From Streptomyces sp. ADI95-17 (GTDB lineage: Bacteria; Actinomycetota; Actinomycetes; Streptomycetales; Streptomycetaceae), in contig NZ_ML123046.1 of assembly GCF_003846175.1 (NCBI RefSeq), positions 344,906-408,905 of the forward strand: 64,000 bases of DNA, in the 5' to 3' direction. Below the pieces are notes generated by a model. It saw only the letters and a program-made list of their open reading frames with translations. It had not been told where the DNA came from and did no database searches. Each line of letters opens with the position of its first letter. The first letter of the stretch is position 1. The position numbers and the translations under genes are program-made. Positions 46,135-59,336 of the stretch are shown here, piece by piece.

Positions 46135-46749
46135 GTGCCTAACCAGTCGCGTCCCAAGGTCAAGAAGAGCCGCGCGCTCGGCATCGCGCTGACGCCGAAG
46201 GCCGTCAAGTACTTCGAGGCCCGCCCCTACCCGCCGGGCGAGCACGGCCGTGGTCGCAAGCAGAACTCGGACTACAAGGTCCGTCTGCTGGAGAAGCAGC
46301 GCCTGCGTGCGCAGTACGACATCAGCGAGCGCCAGATGGCGCGTGCCTACGACCGCGCCAAGAAGGCCGAGGGCAAGACGGGCGAGGCGCTCGTCGTCGA
46401 GCTCGAGCGCCGTCTCGACGCCCTGGTCCTGCGTTCGGGCATCGCCAAGACGATCTACCAGGCCCGCCAGATGGTCGTCCACGGCCACATCGAGGTCAAC
46501 GGTGGCAAGGTCGACAAGCCGTCGTTCCGTGTCCGTCCCGACGACATCGTGATGGTCCGCGAGCGCAGCCGCGACAAGCACCCCTTCCAGGTGGCTCGCG
46601 AGGGTGGTTACGACACCGACGGTGAGACCCCGCGCTACCTGCAGGTGAACCTGAAGGCCCTGGCCTTCCGCCTTGACCGGGACCCGAACCGCAAGGAAAT
46701 CCCCGTGATCTGCGACGAGCAGCTCGTCGTCGAGTACTACGCCCGCTGA
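46135..46749 (+). CDS. rpsD: 30S ribosomal protein S4
   Basis: A 204-residue S4 protein with the S4 RNA-binding domain (about 90-155: LDALVLRSGIAKTIYQARQMV). It lacks the N-terminal zinc-binding cysteines of the C+ form, so it is the cysteine-less type; the only Cys is in PVICDEQ. S4 nucleates 30S assembly and in many bacteria is an autoregulator. Here the gene is monocistronic, outside the usual alpha operon. The GTG at 46135 has GGAGG 10 nt upstream. The 56-bp upstream gap also holds an iron box. Confidence 0.95.
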   Translation: MPNQSRPKVKKSRALGIALTPKAVKYFEARPYPPGEHGRGRKQNSDYKVRLLEKQRLRAQYDISERQMARAYDRAKKAEGKTGEALVVELERRLDALVLRSGIAKTIYQARQMVVHGHIEVNGGKVDKPSFRVRPDDIVMVRERSRDKHPFQVAREGGYDTDGETPRYLQVNLKALAFRLDRDPNRKEIPVICDEQLVVEYYAR

Positions 46750-46766
46750 TCCAGGCGTAGCCACTC

Positions 46767-48968
46767 TCACCAGCGCTCAGGCCCGCCCCTCCCGGAAGTA
46801 CGGGAGGTGGCGGGCCTCCGCGTTTTCCCGGGACCGGGCAGTGTCCCGGGCAGCCGCCCCGGAGCCTCCCGGCGGCCTGCGGGGCCGCTCGCCAGAGCCC
46901 TGGTCACCGCCGTGTCCGGATCCAGCTGTCCGCCCGCGCGCAGCCCCGCCTCGTAACGGTCGTCGCCCAGTTCCCGGCGGGCCAGCTCCTCGCAGCGCAC
47001 CCGGGGCTGCCCGTAGTGCGCCGACCCGAACAGCGGCAGTCCCACCGACGGCCAGATCCGGTCGGCGGCCCCCTGGAGCACCGCCGCCTCCGCCGGATCG
47101 CCCTCGATGGCCGTGACCAGCGCCAGCAGTTCCAGGGCGAGCGCCGAGCCGAGCAGGTCGTGGAAGGTGTGGCTGATCGCCAGCGACTGGCCGAGCAGTT
47201 CCCGGGCCCGTTCCGGCCGGCCGCGCTGCAGCGCCGCGAAGGCCAGTACGTACAGCGCGTACGACAGGGCCCACCGTTCCCCGTGGTCCTCGCAGATCTC
47301 CCGGACCTCTTCGCAGATGGCGGCCGCCCCGTCCAGATCCCCCTGGAATCCGATCGTCATCGCGAGCTCGATCTGGGCCATCAGCACATTGCTGTTCAGC
47401 TCGCCGAGCTCCCGGTAGCGGCGCAGTGCCTCGTCCAGCAGCTCCTGGGCCCGCGCCATGTCGTCGGTGACGAGCGCCAGACAGCCCGTCCGGTGCACCG
47501 CGTACGCGAGCGCCGTGGAGTCACCGGCCCGCTCCGCCTCGTCCCGGCACTCCTGCAGCGCGGAGACCGCACCGACCGGATCGCCCTGCAGCACGGCCAC
47601 GTAGCCGAGCACCCACAGCGCCTTCAGCCGCGAGGAGTCGTACGGGGTGTCCTCCTCCAGCACGTGGTCCAGCCAGTGCCGCCCCTCCGACAGCCGGCCG
47701 CAGCCCACCCAGAGGAACCACAGGGTGCCCGCCAGATACTGCGCGAGATGGGCCTCGCCCGGGCTCTCCAGCGAACACTCCATCGCCCGCCGCAGATTCG
47801 GCAGCTCGCTCTCGGCCCGGGCGGCCACCTCGCGCTGGCGCGGGCTGAACCAGTCGAGCTCGCACCAGGTCGCCAGCCCCAGGAACCAGTCCCGGTGGCG
47901 GCGCCGCAGCCGGTCGGTGTCATCGGTGGCCGCCAGCCACTCGGCGCCGTACTCCCGCACCGTGTCCAGCATCCGGTAGCGGGTGCCGTGCGCCGAGTCC
48001 TCGCGCAGCACGACGGACTGGGCGAGCAGCCCGGAGAGCACGTCGAGCACCGACTCGGCCGGCAGATCGGTGCCGCTGCAGATGTATTCGACGGCCTCCA
48101 GGTCGAACTGTCCGGCGAAGACCGAGAGCCGGGCCCAGAGCAACCGCTGCTCCGGAGCGCAGAGTTCATGGCTCCAGCCGATGGCCGTACGGAGCGTCTG
48201 GTGGCGTGCCAGCGCGCTGCGGCTCGAACCGGTCAGCAGCCGGAAGCGGTCGTCCAGGCGTTGCAGCACCTGGACGGTGGACAGGGCGCGCAGCCGTCCG
48301 GCGGCCAGCTCCAGGGCGAGCGGGATTCCGTCCAGGCGGCGGCACAGTTCCCGGGTGGTAGAGCGGTTCTCGTCGGTCAGCCGGAAGTCCGGCCGCACGG
48401 CGACGGCCCGCTCGGCGAAGAGCAGCATCGCGTCCTCGTCCGTCATCGGCGGGAGCGGGAAGGTGACCTCCCCGTCCAGTTCGAGCGGGAGCCGTCCGGC
48501 GGCCAGCACCCGCAGGTGCGGGGCCCGGCGCAGCAGTTCCCGTACGAGGTCGGCGCAGGCGTCGACCAGATGCTCGAAGCCGTCGATCACCAGGAGGAGG
48601 CGCCGGCCGGCCAGATGCTCGACGAGGGTGGTGCGGGGCGGTCTGCCGGTGTGGTCGGTGAGCCCCAGGGCGTCGACCAGGGCGTGTTCCAGCAACTCGG
48701 GGTCGTGGATGGCGGAGAGCTCGGCCATCCGGACACCGTCGCAGTACCGTTTCTCCAGAAGTGCGGCGATCCTGGCGGCGCAGCGGGTCTTGCCCACGCC
48801 GCCGACGCCGACCACGGTGACGAGCCTGGACTCTTCCAGGAGCTGGGCGAGGCGGACGAGTTCGTTCTCCCGGCCGACGAATCTGTTCAGTTCCGCCGGG
48901 AGGTTTCCGGGCGCGGTGGGGCCGTTCGGATCGTGGGGGGACGGAACGGAGCGCTGGGGGCGTCGCAT
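46767..48968 (-). CDS. STAND-type NTPase with TPR-like repeats
   Basis: A 733-residue AfsR/LuxR-like ATPase without a DNA-binding domain. Residues about 25-310 form an NB-ARC-type NTPase: Walker A VGVGGVGKT (53-61), Walker B LLLVIDGFEHL, GxP-type RLDGIPLALELAAGRL. A winged-helix part follows, and residues about 420-680 are TPR-like helices (LALVTDDMARAQELLDEALRRYRELG). Such proteins act as signal-sensing switches. The ATG at 48968 is chosen since upstream sequence is not coding-like and has a plausible promoter (TTGTAC-18 nt-TACTCT) placing transcription near the start. The final 35 residues are Gly/Pro/Arg-rich and overlap the rpsD terminator. Confidence 0.75.
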   Translation of the reverse strand: MRRPQRSVPSPHDPNGPTAPGNLPAELNRFVGRENELVRLAQLLEESRLVTVVGVGGVGKTRCAARIAALLEKRYCDGVRMAELSAIHDPELLEHALVDALGLTDHTGRPPRTTLVEHLAGRRLLLVIDGFEHLVDACADLVRELLRRAPHLRVLAAGRLPLELDGEVTFPLPPMTDEDAMLLFAERAVAVRPDFRLTDENRSTTRELCRRLDGIPLALELAAGRLRALSTVQVLQRLDDRFRLLTGSSRSALARHQTLRTAIGWSHELCAPEQRLLWARLSVFAGQFDLEAVEYICSGTDLPAESVLDVLSGLLAQSVVLREDSAHGTRYRMLDTVREYGAEWLAATDDTDRLRRRHRDWFLGLATWCELDWFSPRQREVAARAESELPNLRRAMECSLESPGEAHLAQYLAGTLWFLWVGCGRLSEGRHWLDHVLEEDTPYDSSRLKALWVLGYVAVLQGDPVGAVSALQECRDEAERAGDSTALAYAVHRTGCLALVTDDMARAQELLDEALRRYRELGELNSNVLMAQIELAMTIGFQGDLDGAAAICEEVREICEDHGERWALSYALYVLAFAALQRGRPERARELLGQSLAISHTFHDLLGSALALELLALVTAIEGDPAEAAVLQGAADRIWPSVGLPLFGSAHYGQPRVRCEELARRELGDDRYEAGLRAGGQLDPDTAVTRALASGPAGRREAPGRLPGTLPGPGKTRRPATSRTSGRGGPERW
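46779..46817 (+). terminator. Terminator of rpsD within the end of the STAND gene
   Basis: A stem of about 16 bp (46779-46794 with 46801-46817, one bulge) and a 6-nt loop, 30 nt after rpsD. It lies inside the last 17 codons of the convergent ATPase gene. Confidence 0.7.
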
Positions 48969-49159
48969 GAGACACGCAGAGTACTGGCCCGAAAGCTCTC
49001 CGTACAATCTCCTTATGGCAACGCCCACCCTTTCCGCGGGTAATGCGGTACGGGGTGCGACCACCGGCGCGATAGGCTCGGGGGACGACGACCGGCCGCT
49101 GCGACGGCCGTCGCCGGAGAGACAGACAGAGACAGCGACAAGCTAGAGAGCGGTGCACT

Positions 49160-49612
49160 GTGTCCGGTGGAGAGGTGGCCGGGATCCTGGTGGCCGTCTT
49201 CTGGGCGATCCTGGTTTCGTTCCTCGCCGTCGTGCTGGTGAGGCTGGCCCAGACGCTCAGGGCGACCACCAAACTCGTGGCGGACGTGACCGAACAGGCG
49301 GTCCCGCTGCTCGCCGACGCCTCCGCGACGGTGCGTTCCGCGCAGACCCAGCTCGACAAGGTCGACGCGATCGCGACGGACGTCCAGGAAGTCACCTCCA
49401 ACGCCTCCGCGCTCTCCACCACCGTCGCCTCGACCTTCGGCGGCCCGCTCGTCAAGGTCGCCGCGTTCGGCTACGGGGTGCGGCGGGCCATCGGCCGGAA
49501 GGCCGACCCCCAGCCGGAACCCGCCCGACGGGCCGTGGTCGTCGGCCGTACCGTGCCGTCGGCACGCGGCAGGAAGCGCAACGGCAGAAACTCCCGCGGA
49601 TCGAAGGACTGA
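49160..49612 (+). CDS. DUF948 domain protein
   Basis: A 150-residue protein with an N-terminal transmembrane helix (GILVAVFWAILVSFLAVVLV) and a helical DUF948 region up to about residue 110 (ADASATVRSAQTQLDKVDAI), followed by a basic tail (RKRNGRNSRGSKD). DUF948 proteins are membrane-anchored coiled coils of unknown role. The GTG at 49160 follows a purine-rich leader with repeated GACAG units (49120-49140). It is followed by another small gene and alaS, an arrangement conserved in streptomycetes. Confidence 0.8.
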   Translation: MSGGEVAGILVAVFWAILVSFLAVVLVRLAQTLRATTKLVADVTEQAVPLLADASATVRSAQTQLDKVDAIATDVQEVTSNASALSTTVASTFGGPLVKVAAFGYGVRRAIGRKADPQPEPARRAVVVGRTVPSARGRKRNGRNSRGSKD

Positions 49613-49619
49613 CGCAGCC

Positions 49620-49982
49620 ATGTTCCGCCGTACGTTCTGGTTCACCGCCGGCGCCGCCGCCGGTGTCTGGGCCACCGCCAAGGTCAACCGGAAGCTCAAG
49701 CAGCTCACCCCCGAGAGCCTCGCGGCGCAGGCCGCGGACCGCGCGATCGAGACGGGGCACAAGCTCAAGGACTTCGCACTGGACGTCCGCGAGTCCATGG
49801 CGCGGCGCGAGGCCGAACTGGGCGAGGCGCTGGGCCTTCAGGCGCCGGTCGACCCGGACCTCCCGGTGCGGCGGCACTACGTCGTCGAGGCGTCCGAGCC
49901 CGTCGGACCCGAAAGGTCCCTCGGGACCACCGAATACCGCAAGCTCCCCTACAAGTCGTACAACCGGAATGAGGACCACTGA
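49620..49982 (+). CDS. Small conserved protein with N-terminal membrane segment
   Basis: A 120-residue protein, probably the DUF6167 family. The N-terminus ([20 protein letters not shown]) is a short hydrophobic segment, then an amphipathic helical stretch (about 25-70) and a polar C-terminus. It begins 7 nt after the DUF948 gene and ends overlapping alaS (TGATG), so it is in the alaS operon. Function unknown. Confidence 0.72.
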   Translation: MFRRTFWFTAGAAAGVWATAKVNRKLKQLTPESLAAQAADRAIETGHKLKDFALDVRESMARREAELGEALGLQAPVDPDLPVRRHYVVEASEPVGPERSLGTTEYRKLPYKSYNRNEDH

Positions 49983-52651
49983 TGGAGTCGGCTGAAATTC
50001 GTCGCCGCTGGCTGAGCTTCTTCGAGGAGCGCGGTCACACCGTCGTCCCTTCGGCGTCGCTCATCGCGGACGACCCGACTCTGCTGCTGGTCCCCGCGGG
50101 CATGGTGCCCTTCAAGCCGTACTTCCTCGGCGAGGTCAAGCCGCCCGCCCCGCGCGTCACCAGCGTGCAGAAGTGCGTCCGTACGCCGGACATCGAAGAG
50201 GTCGGCAAGACCACCCGGCACGGCACGTTCTTCCAGATGTGCGGCAACTTCTCCTTCGGCGACTACTTCAAGGAAGGCGCCATCGGTTACGCCTGGGAGG
50301 CTCTGACGAGCTCCGTGGCGGACGGCGGCTTCGGTCTCGACCCCGAGCGGCTGTGGATCACGGTCTACCTCGACGACGACGAGGCCGAGGCCATCTGGCG
50401 CGACAAGATCGGTGTGCCGGCCGAGCGCATCCAGCGGCTGGGCAAGAAGGACAACTTCTGGTCCATGGGCGTCCCCGGACCCTGCGGCCCCTGCTCCGAG
50501 ATCAACTACGACCGCGGCCCCGAGTTCGGCGTCGAGGGCGGCCCGGCCGTCAACGACGAGCGGTACGTGGAGATCTGGAACCTGGTCTTCATGCAGTACG
50601 AGCGCGGCGCCGGGGACGGCAAGGAGGACTTCCCGATCCTCGGCGACCTGCCGTCGAAGAACATCGACACGGGTCTGGGCCTGGAACGCCTCGCCATGAT
50701 CCTGCAGGACGTACAGAACATGTACGAGACCGACACCCTGCGCGTCGTCATGGACAGGGCCACCGAGCTGACCGGCGTCCGCTACGGCGCCGACCACGGC
50801 TCGGACGTCTCGCTCCGCGTGGTCGCCGACCACATCCGCACCTCGGTGATGCTCATCGGCGACGGTGTCACGCCGGGCAACGAGGGCCGCGGCTACGTGC
50901 TGCGCCGGATCATGCGCCGCGCCATCCGCAACATGCGGCTGCTGGGTGCCACCGGACCGGTCGTCAAGGACCTGGTCGACGTCGTGATCGAGACGATGGG
51001 GCAGCAGTACCCGGAGCTGATCACCGACCGCAAGCGCATCGAGACCGTCGCCCTGGCCGAGGAGGCCGCCTTCCTCAAGGCCCTCAAGGGCGGCACCAAC
51101 ATCCTCGACACCGCCGTCACCGAGACCAAGTCCGCCGGCGGCAAGGTCCTCGCCGGTGACAAGGCGTTCCTGCTCCACGACACCTGGGGCTTCCCGATCG
51201 ACCTCACCCTGGAGATGGCCGCCGAACAGGGCCTCTCCGTGGACGAGGAGGGCTTCCGCCGCCTGATGAAGGAGCAGCGGGACCGCGCCAAGGCGGACGC
51301 CCGCGCCAAGAAGACCGGTCACGCCGACCTGTCCGCCTACCGCGAGGTCGCCGACAACTCCGGCGCCACCGACTTCACCGGCTACACCTCCACCGAGGGC
51401 GAGTCGACCATCGTCGGCCTCCTCGTCGACGGTGTGTCCTCCCCGGCCGCGTCCGAGGGCGACGAGGTCGAGGTCGTCCTCGACCGCACCCCGTTCTACG
51501 CCGAGGGCGGCGGCCAGATCGCCGACCAGGGCCGGATCCGGCTCGACACCGGCGCCGTCATCGAGGTCCGCGACGTCCAGAAGCCGGTCCCCGGCGTCCA
51601 CGTCCACAAGGGTGTCGTCCAGGTCGGCGAGGTCACCGTCGGCGCTCCGGTCCTCGCCTCGATCGACGTCAAGCGCCGCCGCGCCATCGCCCGTGCCCAC
51701 TCCGCCACGCACCTCACGCACCAGGCCCTGCGCGACGCGCTCGGCCCGACGGCCGCCCAGGCCGGTTCGGAGAACCAGCCCGGCCGCTTCCGCTTCGACT
51801 TCGGTTCGCCGAACGCCGTCCCCGGCTCGGTCATGACCGACGTCGAGCAGAAGATCAACGACGTGCTCTCGCGTGAACTCGACGTCCAGGCCGAGGTCAT
51901 GTCGATCGACGAGGCCAAGAAGCAGGGCGCCATCGCCGAGTTCGGCGAGAAGTACGGCGAGCGGGTCCGGGTCGTCACCATCGGCGACTTCTCCAAGGAG
52001 CTCTGCGGCGGTACGCACGTCCACAACACCGCCCAGCTGGGTCTGGTGAAGCTGCTCGGCGAGTCGTCCATCGGTTCCGGTGTGCGGCGCATCGAGGCCC
52101 TCGTCGGCGTCGACGCGTACAACTTCCTAGCCAAGGAGCACACGGTCGTCGCCCAGCTCCAGGAACTGGTCAAGGGCCGTCCCGAGGAGCTCCCGGAGAA
52201 GATCGCCGGAATGCTCGGCAAGCTGAAGGACGCCGAGAAGGAGATCGAGAAGTTCCGCGCGGAGAAGGTCCTCCAGGCCGCCGCCGGACTGGCCGAGTCC
52301 GCCAAGGACGTACGCGGCGTCGCCCTGGTCACCGGCCAGGTCCCCGACGGCACGACCGCCGACGACCTGCGCAGGCTCGTCCTCGACGTCCGGGGCCGCA
52401 TCCAGGGCGGCCGGCCGGCCGTCGTGGCCCTGTTCACCACGGCCAACGGCCGCCCGCTCACCGTCATCGCCACCAACGAGGCCGCCCGTGAGCGCGGTCT
52501 CAAGGCCGGTGACCTGGTCCGTACCGCCGCCAAGACCCTCGGCGGCGGCGGTGGCGGCAAGCCGGACGTCGCCCAGGGCGGCGGCCAGGACCCCGAGGCC
52601 ATCGGCGCCGCGGTGTCCGCCGTCGAACGCCTCGTCACCGAGACGGCGTGA
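49982..52651 (+). CDS. alaS: Alanyl-tRNA synthetase
   Basis: An 889-residue class II synthetase: catalytic core with [15 protein letters not shown] near the N-terminus and [18 protein letters not shown], the editing domain with [12 protein letters not shown] and CGGTHVHN (zinc ligands), and the C-terminal C-Ala domain ([20 protein letters not shown]). The C-terminus contains a Gly-rich stretch ([16 protein letters not shown]) typical of C-Ala. The ATG at 49982 overlaps the preceding stop. Its stop overlaps the ruvX start (GTGA). Confidence 0.97.
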   Translation: MESAEIRRRWLSFFEERGHTVVPSASLIADDPTLLLVPAGMVPFKPYFLGEVKPPAPRVTSVQKCVRTPDIEEVGKTTRHGTFFQMCGNFSFGDYFKEGAIGYAWEALTSSVADGGFGLDPERLWITVYLDDDEAEAIWRDKIGVPAERIQRLGKKDNFWSMGVPGPCGPCSEINYDRGPEFGVEGGPAVNDERYVEIWNLVFMQYERGAGDGKEDFPILGDLPSKNIDTGLGLERLAMILQDVQNMYETDTLRVVMDRATELTGVRYGADHGSDVSLRVVADHIRTSVMLIGDGVTPGNEGRGYVLRRIMRRAIRNMRLLGATGPVVKDLVDVVIETMGQQYPELITDRKRIETVALAEEAAFLKALKGGTNILDTAVTETKSAGGKVLAGDKAFLLHDTWGFPIDLTLEMAAEQGLSVDEEGFRRLMKEQRDRAKADARAKKTGHADLSAYREVADNSGATDFTGYTSTEGESTIVGLLVDGVSSPAASEGDEVEVVLDRTPFYAEGGGQIADQGRIRLDTGAVIEVRDVQKPVPGVHVHKGVVQVGEVTVGAPVLASIDVKRRRAIARAHSATHLTHQALRDALGPTAAQAGSENQPGRFRFDFGSPNAVPGSVMTDVEQKINDVLSRELDVQAEVMSIDEAKKQGAIAEFGEKYGERVRVVTIGDFSKELCGGTHVHNTAQLGLVKLLGESSIGSGVRRIEALVGVDAYNFLAKEHTVVAQLQELVKGRPEELPEKIAGMLGKLKDAEKEIEKFRAEKVLQAAAGLAESAKDVRGVALVTGQVPDGTTADDLRRLVLDVRGRIQGGRPAVVALFTTANGRPLTVIATNEAARERGLKAGDLVRTAAKTLGGGGGGKPDVAQGGGQDPEAIGAAVSAVERLVTETA

Positions 52652-53133
52652 CGACGGGAATGACGCAGATGCGCCGCGGTCGTCGGCTCGCGATCGATGT
52701 CGGGGACGCCCGGATCGGGGTCGCCTCGTGCGACCCCGACGGGATCCTCGCCACGCCGGTGGAGACCGTTCCGGGGCGTGATGTCCCGGCGGCCCACCGG
52801 CGGCTCGGGCAGATCGTCGAGGAGTACGAGCCGATCGAGATCATCATCGGTCTGCCGCGGTCCCTCGGCGGCGGTGAGGGACCCGCCGCCGCCAAGATCC
52901 GGGTCTTCGCCCAGGAGGTCGCCCGTGCGGTCGCACCCATTCCGGTGCGACTGGTGGACGAGAGGATGACCACAGTGACGGCCAGTCAAGGGCTGCGCGC
53001 TTCGGGCGTGAAGTCCAAGAAAGGCCGATCCGTCATCGACCAAGCTGCCGCTGTGGTGATCCTTCAGAACGCTCTGGAGTCCGAACGGGCGTCGGGCCGG
53101 GCCCCCGGCGAAGGCGTCGAAGTGGTTGCCTGA
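52648..53133 (+). CDS. ruvX: Putative pre-16S rRNA nuclease / Holliday resolvase-like RuvX (YqgF)
   Basis: A 161-residue RNase H-fold protein. The active-site aspartates fall in [13 protein letters not shown] and in the C-terminal [12 protein letters not shown], with Glu in LVDERMTT. YqgF homologues process pre-16S rRNA; a resolvase role is also proposed. The GTG at 52648 overlaps the alaS stop; an internal ATG at 52669 ([12 protein letters not shown]) would match the usual length. It precedes mltG, as in many actinobacteria. Confidence 0.88.
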   Translation: MTTGMTQMRRGRRLAIDVGDARIGVASCDPDGILATPVETVPGRDVPAAHRRLGQIVEEYEPIEIIIGLPRSLGGGEGPAAAKIRVFAQEVARAVAPIPVRLVDERMTTVTASQGLRASGVKSKKGRSVIDQAAAVVILQNALESERASGRAPGEGVEVVA

Positions 53134-53228
53134 TCGCGATACGGTAACGTTCCGCGCGATGCGGCGGTGCCTCGAACAAACACCGCACAGCAAGAGACGG
53201 AACGTCGTCTCGCGGCTCTAGGGGATCG

Positions 53229-54977
53229 ATGACTGAGTATGGCCGGGGCCCCGGCTCCGAACCGTGGCATCCCGAGGACCCCTTGTACGGGGACCAGGGA
53301 TGGGGAGGACAGCAGCCCGCCCACGGCCAGGACCAGTACGGCGGCCAGCAGCAGCCCTACCCGCACGATCCGTACGCGCAGCAGACCCAGCAGCCGCAGG
53401 ACCCGTACGCCCAGCAGCAGCCGCAGGATCCGTACGCCCAGCAGCAGCACTACCAGCAGCAGCCCGGCTACGGAGTCCAGCAGGACCCGTACGCGCAGCA
53501 GCCCCAGCAGCCGCAGCAGCCGCAGTACGACAACGGCGGCTGGGGCACCGGGCAGCAGCCCGCCGCGATGCCGTACGACGCCCAGCCGGCTGCCGACCCG
53601 TACGGCGGGGGACAGACCGGCTACGGCGAGACGCAGGACTACTACGGCACGCAGGAGGCCTACCCGCCGCCGCAGCCCCCGGGCCGTCGCGAGGCCGCTC
53701 CCCAGCAGGACCCGGCGCAGACTCCGGACTGGGACCCCAAGGTTCAGCCGGAGGAGACCCACCCGTTCTTCACGGGCGCCGACGACAACGGCGATCGCGA
53801 TGACAACGGCGACGGCAAGGACGACGACTACGACGACGACCCGCGTGAGTCCCGCCGCGGCAGCCGCGGCGGGAACGAGCGCCGTGGCAAGGGCAAGAAG
53901 AAGAGCCGCAGCGGCTGTGCCTGTCTGGTCGTCTCGCTGGTCCTGGTCGGCGGCCTCGGCGGGGTGGGCTACTTCGGCTACTCGTACTGGAAGGACAAGT
54001 TCGGCGCGGCGCCCGACTACGCGGGCAGTGGCTCGGGTTCGGTCGAGGTGGAGATCCCCAAGGGTGCCTTCGGCTCCGACATCGGCAACATCCTGAAGAA
54101 GAAGGGTGTCGTCAAGAGCGTCGACGCGTTCGTCTCCGCGCAGAGCGAGAGCCCCAAGGGCAAATCGATCCAGGCAGGGGTCTATCTCCTCCACGAGAAG
54201 ATGTCCGCGGCCGAGGCCGTGAAGATGATGGTCGACCCCAACAGCCAGAATCTCCTGGTGATTCCCGAGGGTTCCCGCAACACGGCCGTCTACGCGATGG
54301 TCGACAAGAAGCTGAGCCTCAAGAAGGGCACGGCCAAGGGAATCGCCACGGCCAAGAGGTCCGAACTCGGCCTGCCCGACTGGGCGGTCAACGGCAAGGA
54401 CGTCAAGGACCCGCTGGAGGGCTTCCTCTACCCGGCCGCGTATCCGGTGACGAAGGAGACCAAGCCGGAGACGATCCTCAAGAAGATGGTCGAGCGGTCC
54501 AACGAGGAGTACAAGAAGCTCGACCTCGAAGGAACCGCCAAGAAGTACAAGCTGGACGGCCCGTGGCAGGTGCTCACCGTCGCCAGCCTGGTCCAGGCGG
54601 AGGGTCTCACACACGACGACTTCCGGAAGATGGCCGAAGTCGTCTACAACCGCCTGAAGCCGGACAACACGGTGACGAACCGCAAGCTTGAGTTCGACTC
54701 CGCGTTCAATTACCTCAACAACCAGAGCAAGATCAAGATCAGCACGAAGGAGATCCGGACCAACCCGGACCCGTACAACACCTATTACCACGAGGGGCTT
54801 CCGCCGGGTCCGATCAGCAATCCCGGTGACGAGGCCCTGCGGGCCACGCTCAGCCCCACCAACAATGGGTGGATGTTCTTCATCTCGCTCGACGGCAAGA
54901 AGACCGAGTTCACCAAGACCGCTGCCGAGCACGAGAAGCTCAACGACAAGTTCAAGGAAAAGCATGGCCTCGGCTGA
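53229..54977 (+). CDS. mltG: Endolytic murein transglycosylase MltG (YceG)
   Basis: A 582-residue protein. The first 200 residues are a Gln/Pro/Tyr/Asp-rich cytoplasmic tail with four DPYAQQ repeats, then a basic stretch and one transmembrane helix (about 229-250). The extracellular part has the LysM-like then YceG fold; catalytic Glu458 lies in VASLVQAEGLTHDD. MltG cleaves nascent glycan strands and is linked to peptidoglycan elongation. Its end overlaps the aroE start by 14 nt, so aroE is in the same operon. Confidence 0.9.
   Translation: MTEYGRGPGSEPWHPEDPLYGDQGWGGQQPAHGQDQYGGQQQPYPHDPYAQQTQQPQDPYAQQQPQDPYAQQQHYQQQPGYGVQQDPYAQQPQQPQQPQYDNGGWGTGQQPAAMPYDAQPAADPYGGGQTGYGETQDYYGTQEAYPPPQPPGRREAAPQQDPAQTPDWDPKVQPEETHPFFTGADDNGDRDDNGDGKDDDYDDDPRESRRGSRGGNERRGKGKKKSRSGCACLVVSLVLVGGLGGVGYFGYSYWKDKFGAAPDYAGSGSGSVEVEIPKGAFGSDIGNILKKKGVVKSVDAFVSAQSESPKGKSIQAGVYLLHEKMSAAEAVKMMVDPNSQNLLVIPEGSRNTAVYAMVDKKLSLKKGTAKGIATAKRSELGLPDWAVNGKDVKDPLEGFLYPAAYPVTKETKPETILKKMVERSNEEYKKLDLEGTAKKYKLDGPWQVLTVASLVQAEGLTHDDFRKMAEVVYNRLKPDNTVTNRKLEFDSAFNYLNNQSKIKISTKEIRTNPDPYNTYYHEGLPPGPISNPGDEALRATLSPTNNGWMFFISLDGKKTEFTKTAAEHEKLNDKFKEKHGLG
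53367..53501 (+). repeat. DPYAQQ-coding repeats in the MltG tail
   Basis: Four 18-bp copies of a gayccgtacgcscagcag unit start at 53367, 53400, 53427 and 53484, in the mltG frame and each encoding DPYAQQ. Spacing is irregular, so this is protein repetition, not a CRISPR array. Confidence 0.85.
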
Positions 54978-55800
54978 CCGGCGCCACCGGGCGGCCGCCC
55001 TCGGTTCGCCCATCGCGCACTCGCTCTCCCCGGTGCTGCACCGGGCCGCGTACGCCGAACTCGGCCTCGACGGCTGGACGTACGACCGGTTCGAGGTCGA
55101 CGAGGCCACGCTGCCCGGCTTCGTCCAGGGGCTCGACTCCACGTGGGCAGGGCTCTCGCTGACCATGCCGCTCAAGCGGGCGATCATTCCGCTGCTGGAC
55201 TCCGTCAGCGAGACCGCGTCCTCGGTGGAGGCCGTCAACACGGTCGTCCTCACCGAGGACGGCCGACTGGCCGGCGACAACACCGACATCCCCGGGATGA
55301 TCGCCGCGCTGCGCGAACGCGGGGTGGAGAAGACCGAGTCCGCCGCCGTCCTCGGCGCCGGGGCCACCGCCTCGTCCGCGCTCGCCGCGCTCTCGCGGAT
55401 CTCCACGGGACCGGTCACGGCCTATGTCCGCAGCCGCGAGCGCGGTGACGAGATGCGCGGCTGGGGCGAACGCCTCGGCGTGGACGTCCGGATCGCCGAC
55501 TGGGCGGAGGCCGAGCAGGCGCTGCGCTCCCCGCTGATCATCGCGACGACCCCCGCCGGGGCGACCGACGGACTGATCGGCGCCGTCCCGGAACGTCCCG
55601 GCACGCTCTTCGACGTGCTGTACGAGCCCTGGCCCACCGGACTCGCGTCCGCCTGGACGGCCCACGGCGGCCCAGTCATCGGAGGTCTGGACCTCCTGGT
55701 ACACCAGGCCGTCCTCCAGGTCGAGCAGATGACGGGCCGCTCCCCGGCGCCGCTGGCCGCCATGCGCCGGGCCGGCGAACAGGCGCTGGCCGCCCGCTGA
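54964..55800 (+). CDS. aroE: Shikimate dehydrogenase
   Basis: A 278-residue AroE. The substrate region is GSPIAHSLSPVLH and LTMPLKRAI (catalytic Lys), with GDNTDIPGM (catalytic Asp). The NADP-binding loop is GAGATASSAL in place of the usual GAGGAA. It reduces 3-dehydroshikimate. The ATG at 54964 lies inside mltG, overlapping by 14 nt, so translation may be coupled. It heads the shikimate cluster aroE-aroC-aroKB-aroQ. Confidence 0.93.
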   Translation: MASADRRHRAAALGSPIAHSLSPVLHRAAYAELGLDGWTYDRFEVDEATLPGFVQGLDSTWAGLSLTMPLKRAIIPLLDSVSETASSVEAVNTVVLTEDGRLAGDNTDIPGMIAALRERGVEKTESAAVLGAGATASSALAALSRISTGPVTAYVRSRERGDEMRGWGERLGVDVRIADWAEAEQALRSPLIIATTPAGATDGLIGAVPERPGTLFDVLYEPWPTGLASAWTAHGGPVIGGLDLLVHQAVLQVEQMTGRSPAPLAAMRRAGEQALAAR

Positions 55801-55945
55801 CCGTGGATCCGGCCCTCCGGACCGTCCGTCTGCTGGACCGGCGGCGGGCCGCGGTCCCCGGCCGTGGGAGGATCGAGGGTGGCGGGCCAGGGCCGCGCAC
55901 CCGGTCGCGCCGTCGCAGTTCCAGGCGCGAGCATGAGGAGCACCG

Positions 55946-59210
<3,265 letters not shown>

Positions 59211-59245
59211 CGGACCGGTTTCCCGGCCATCCGGGCACCGTTGCG

Positions 59246-59281
59246 CGTTCCCGGCCGTTGTCCCAGCGGCGGCCGGGAACG
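59246..59281 (+). terminator. Terminator after aroQ
   Basis: A 12-bp perfect stem (59246-59257 with 59270-59281) and a 12-nt loop, 36 nt after the aroQ stop, closes the mltG-aro operon. Confidence 0.7.
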
Positions 59282-59336
59282 GTACGGTTGCCGTTCCATC
59301 AGCGCCAGTTGCCTGTACGAGACGGAGTGGCACCGG

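Noticed and set aside
53367-53501. Regular repeats resembling a CRISPR array
   Set aside because: Repeats are in frame within mltG, encode DPYAQQ and are irregularly spaced; there are no spacers or cas genes.
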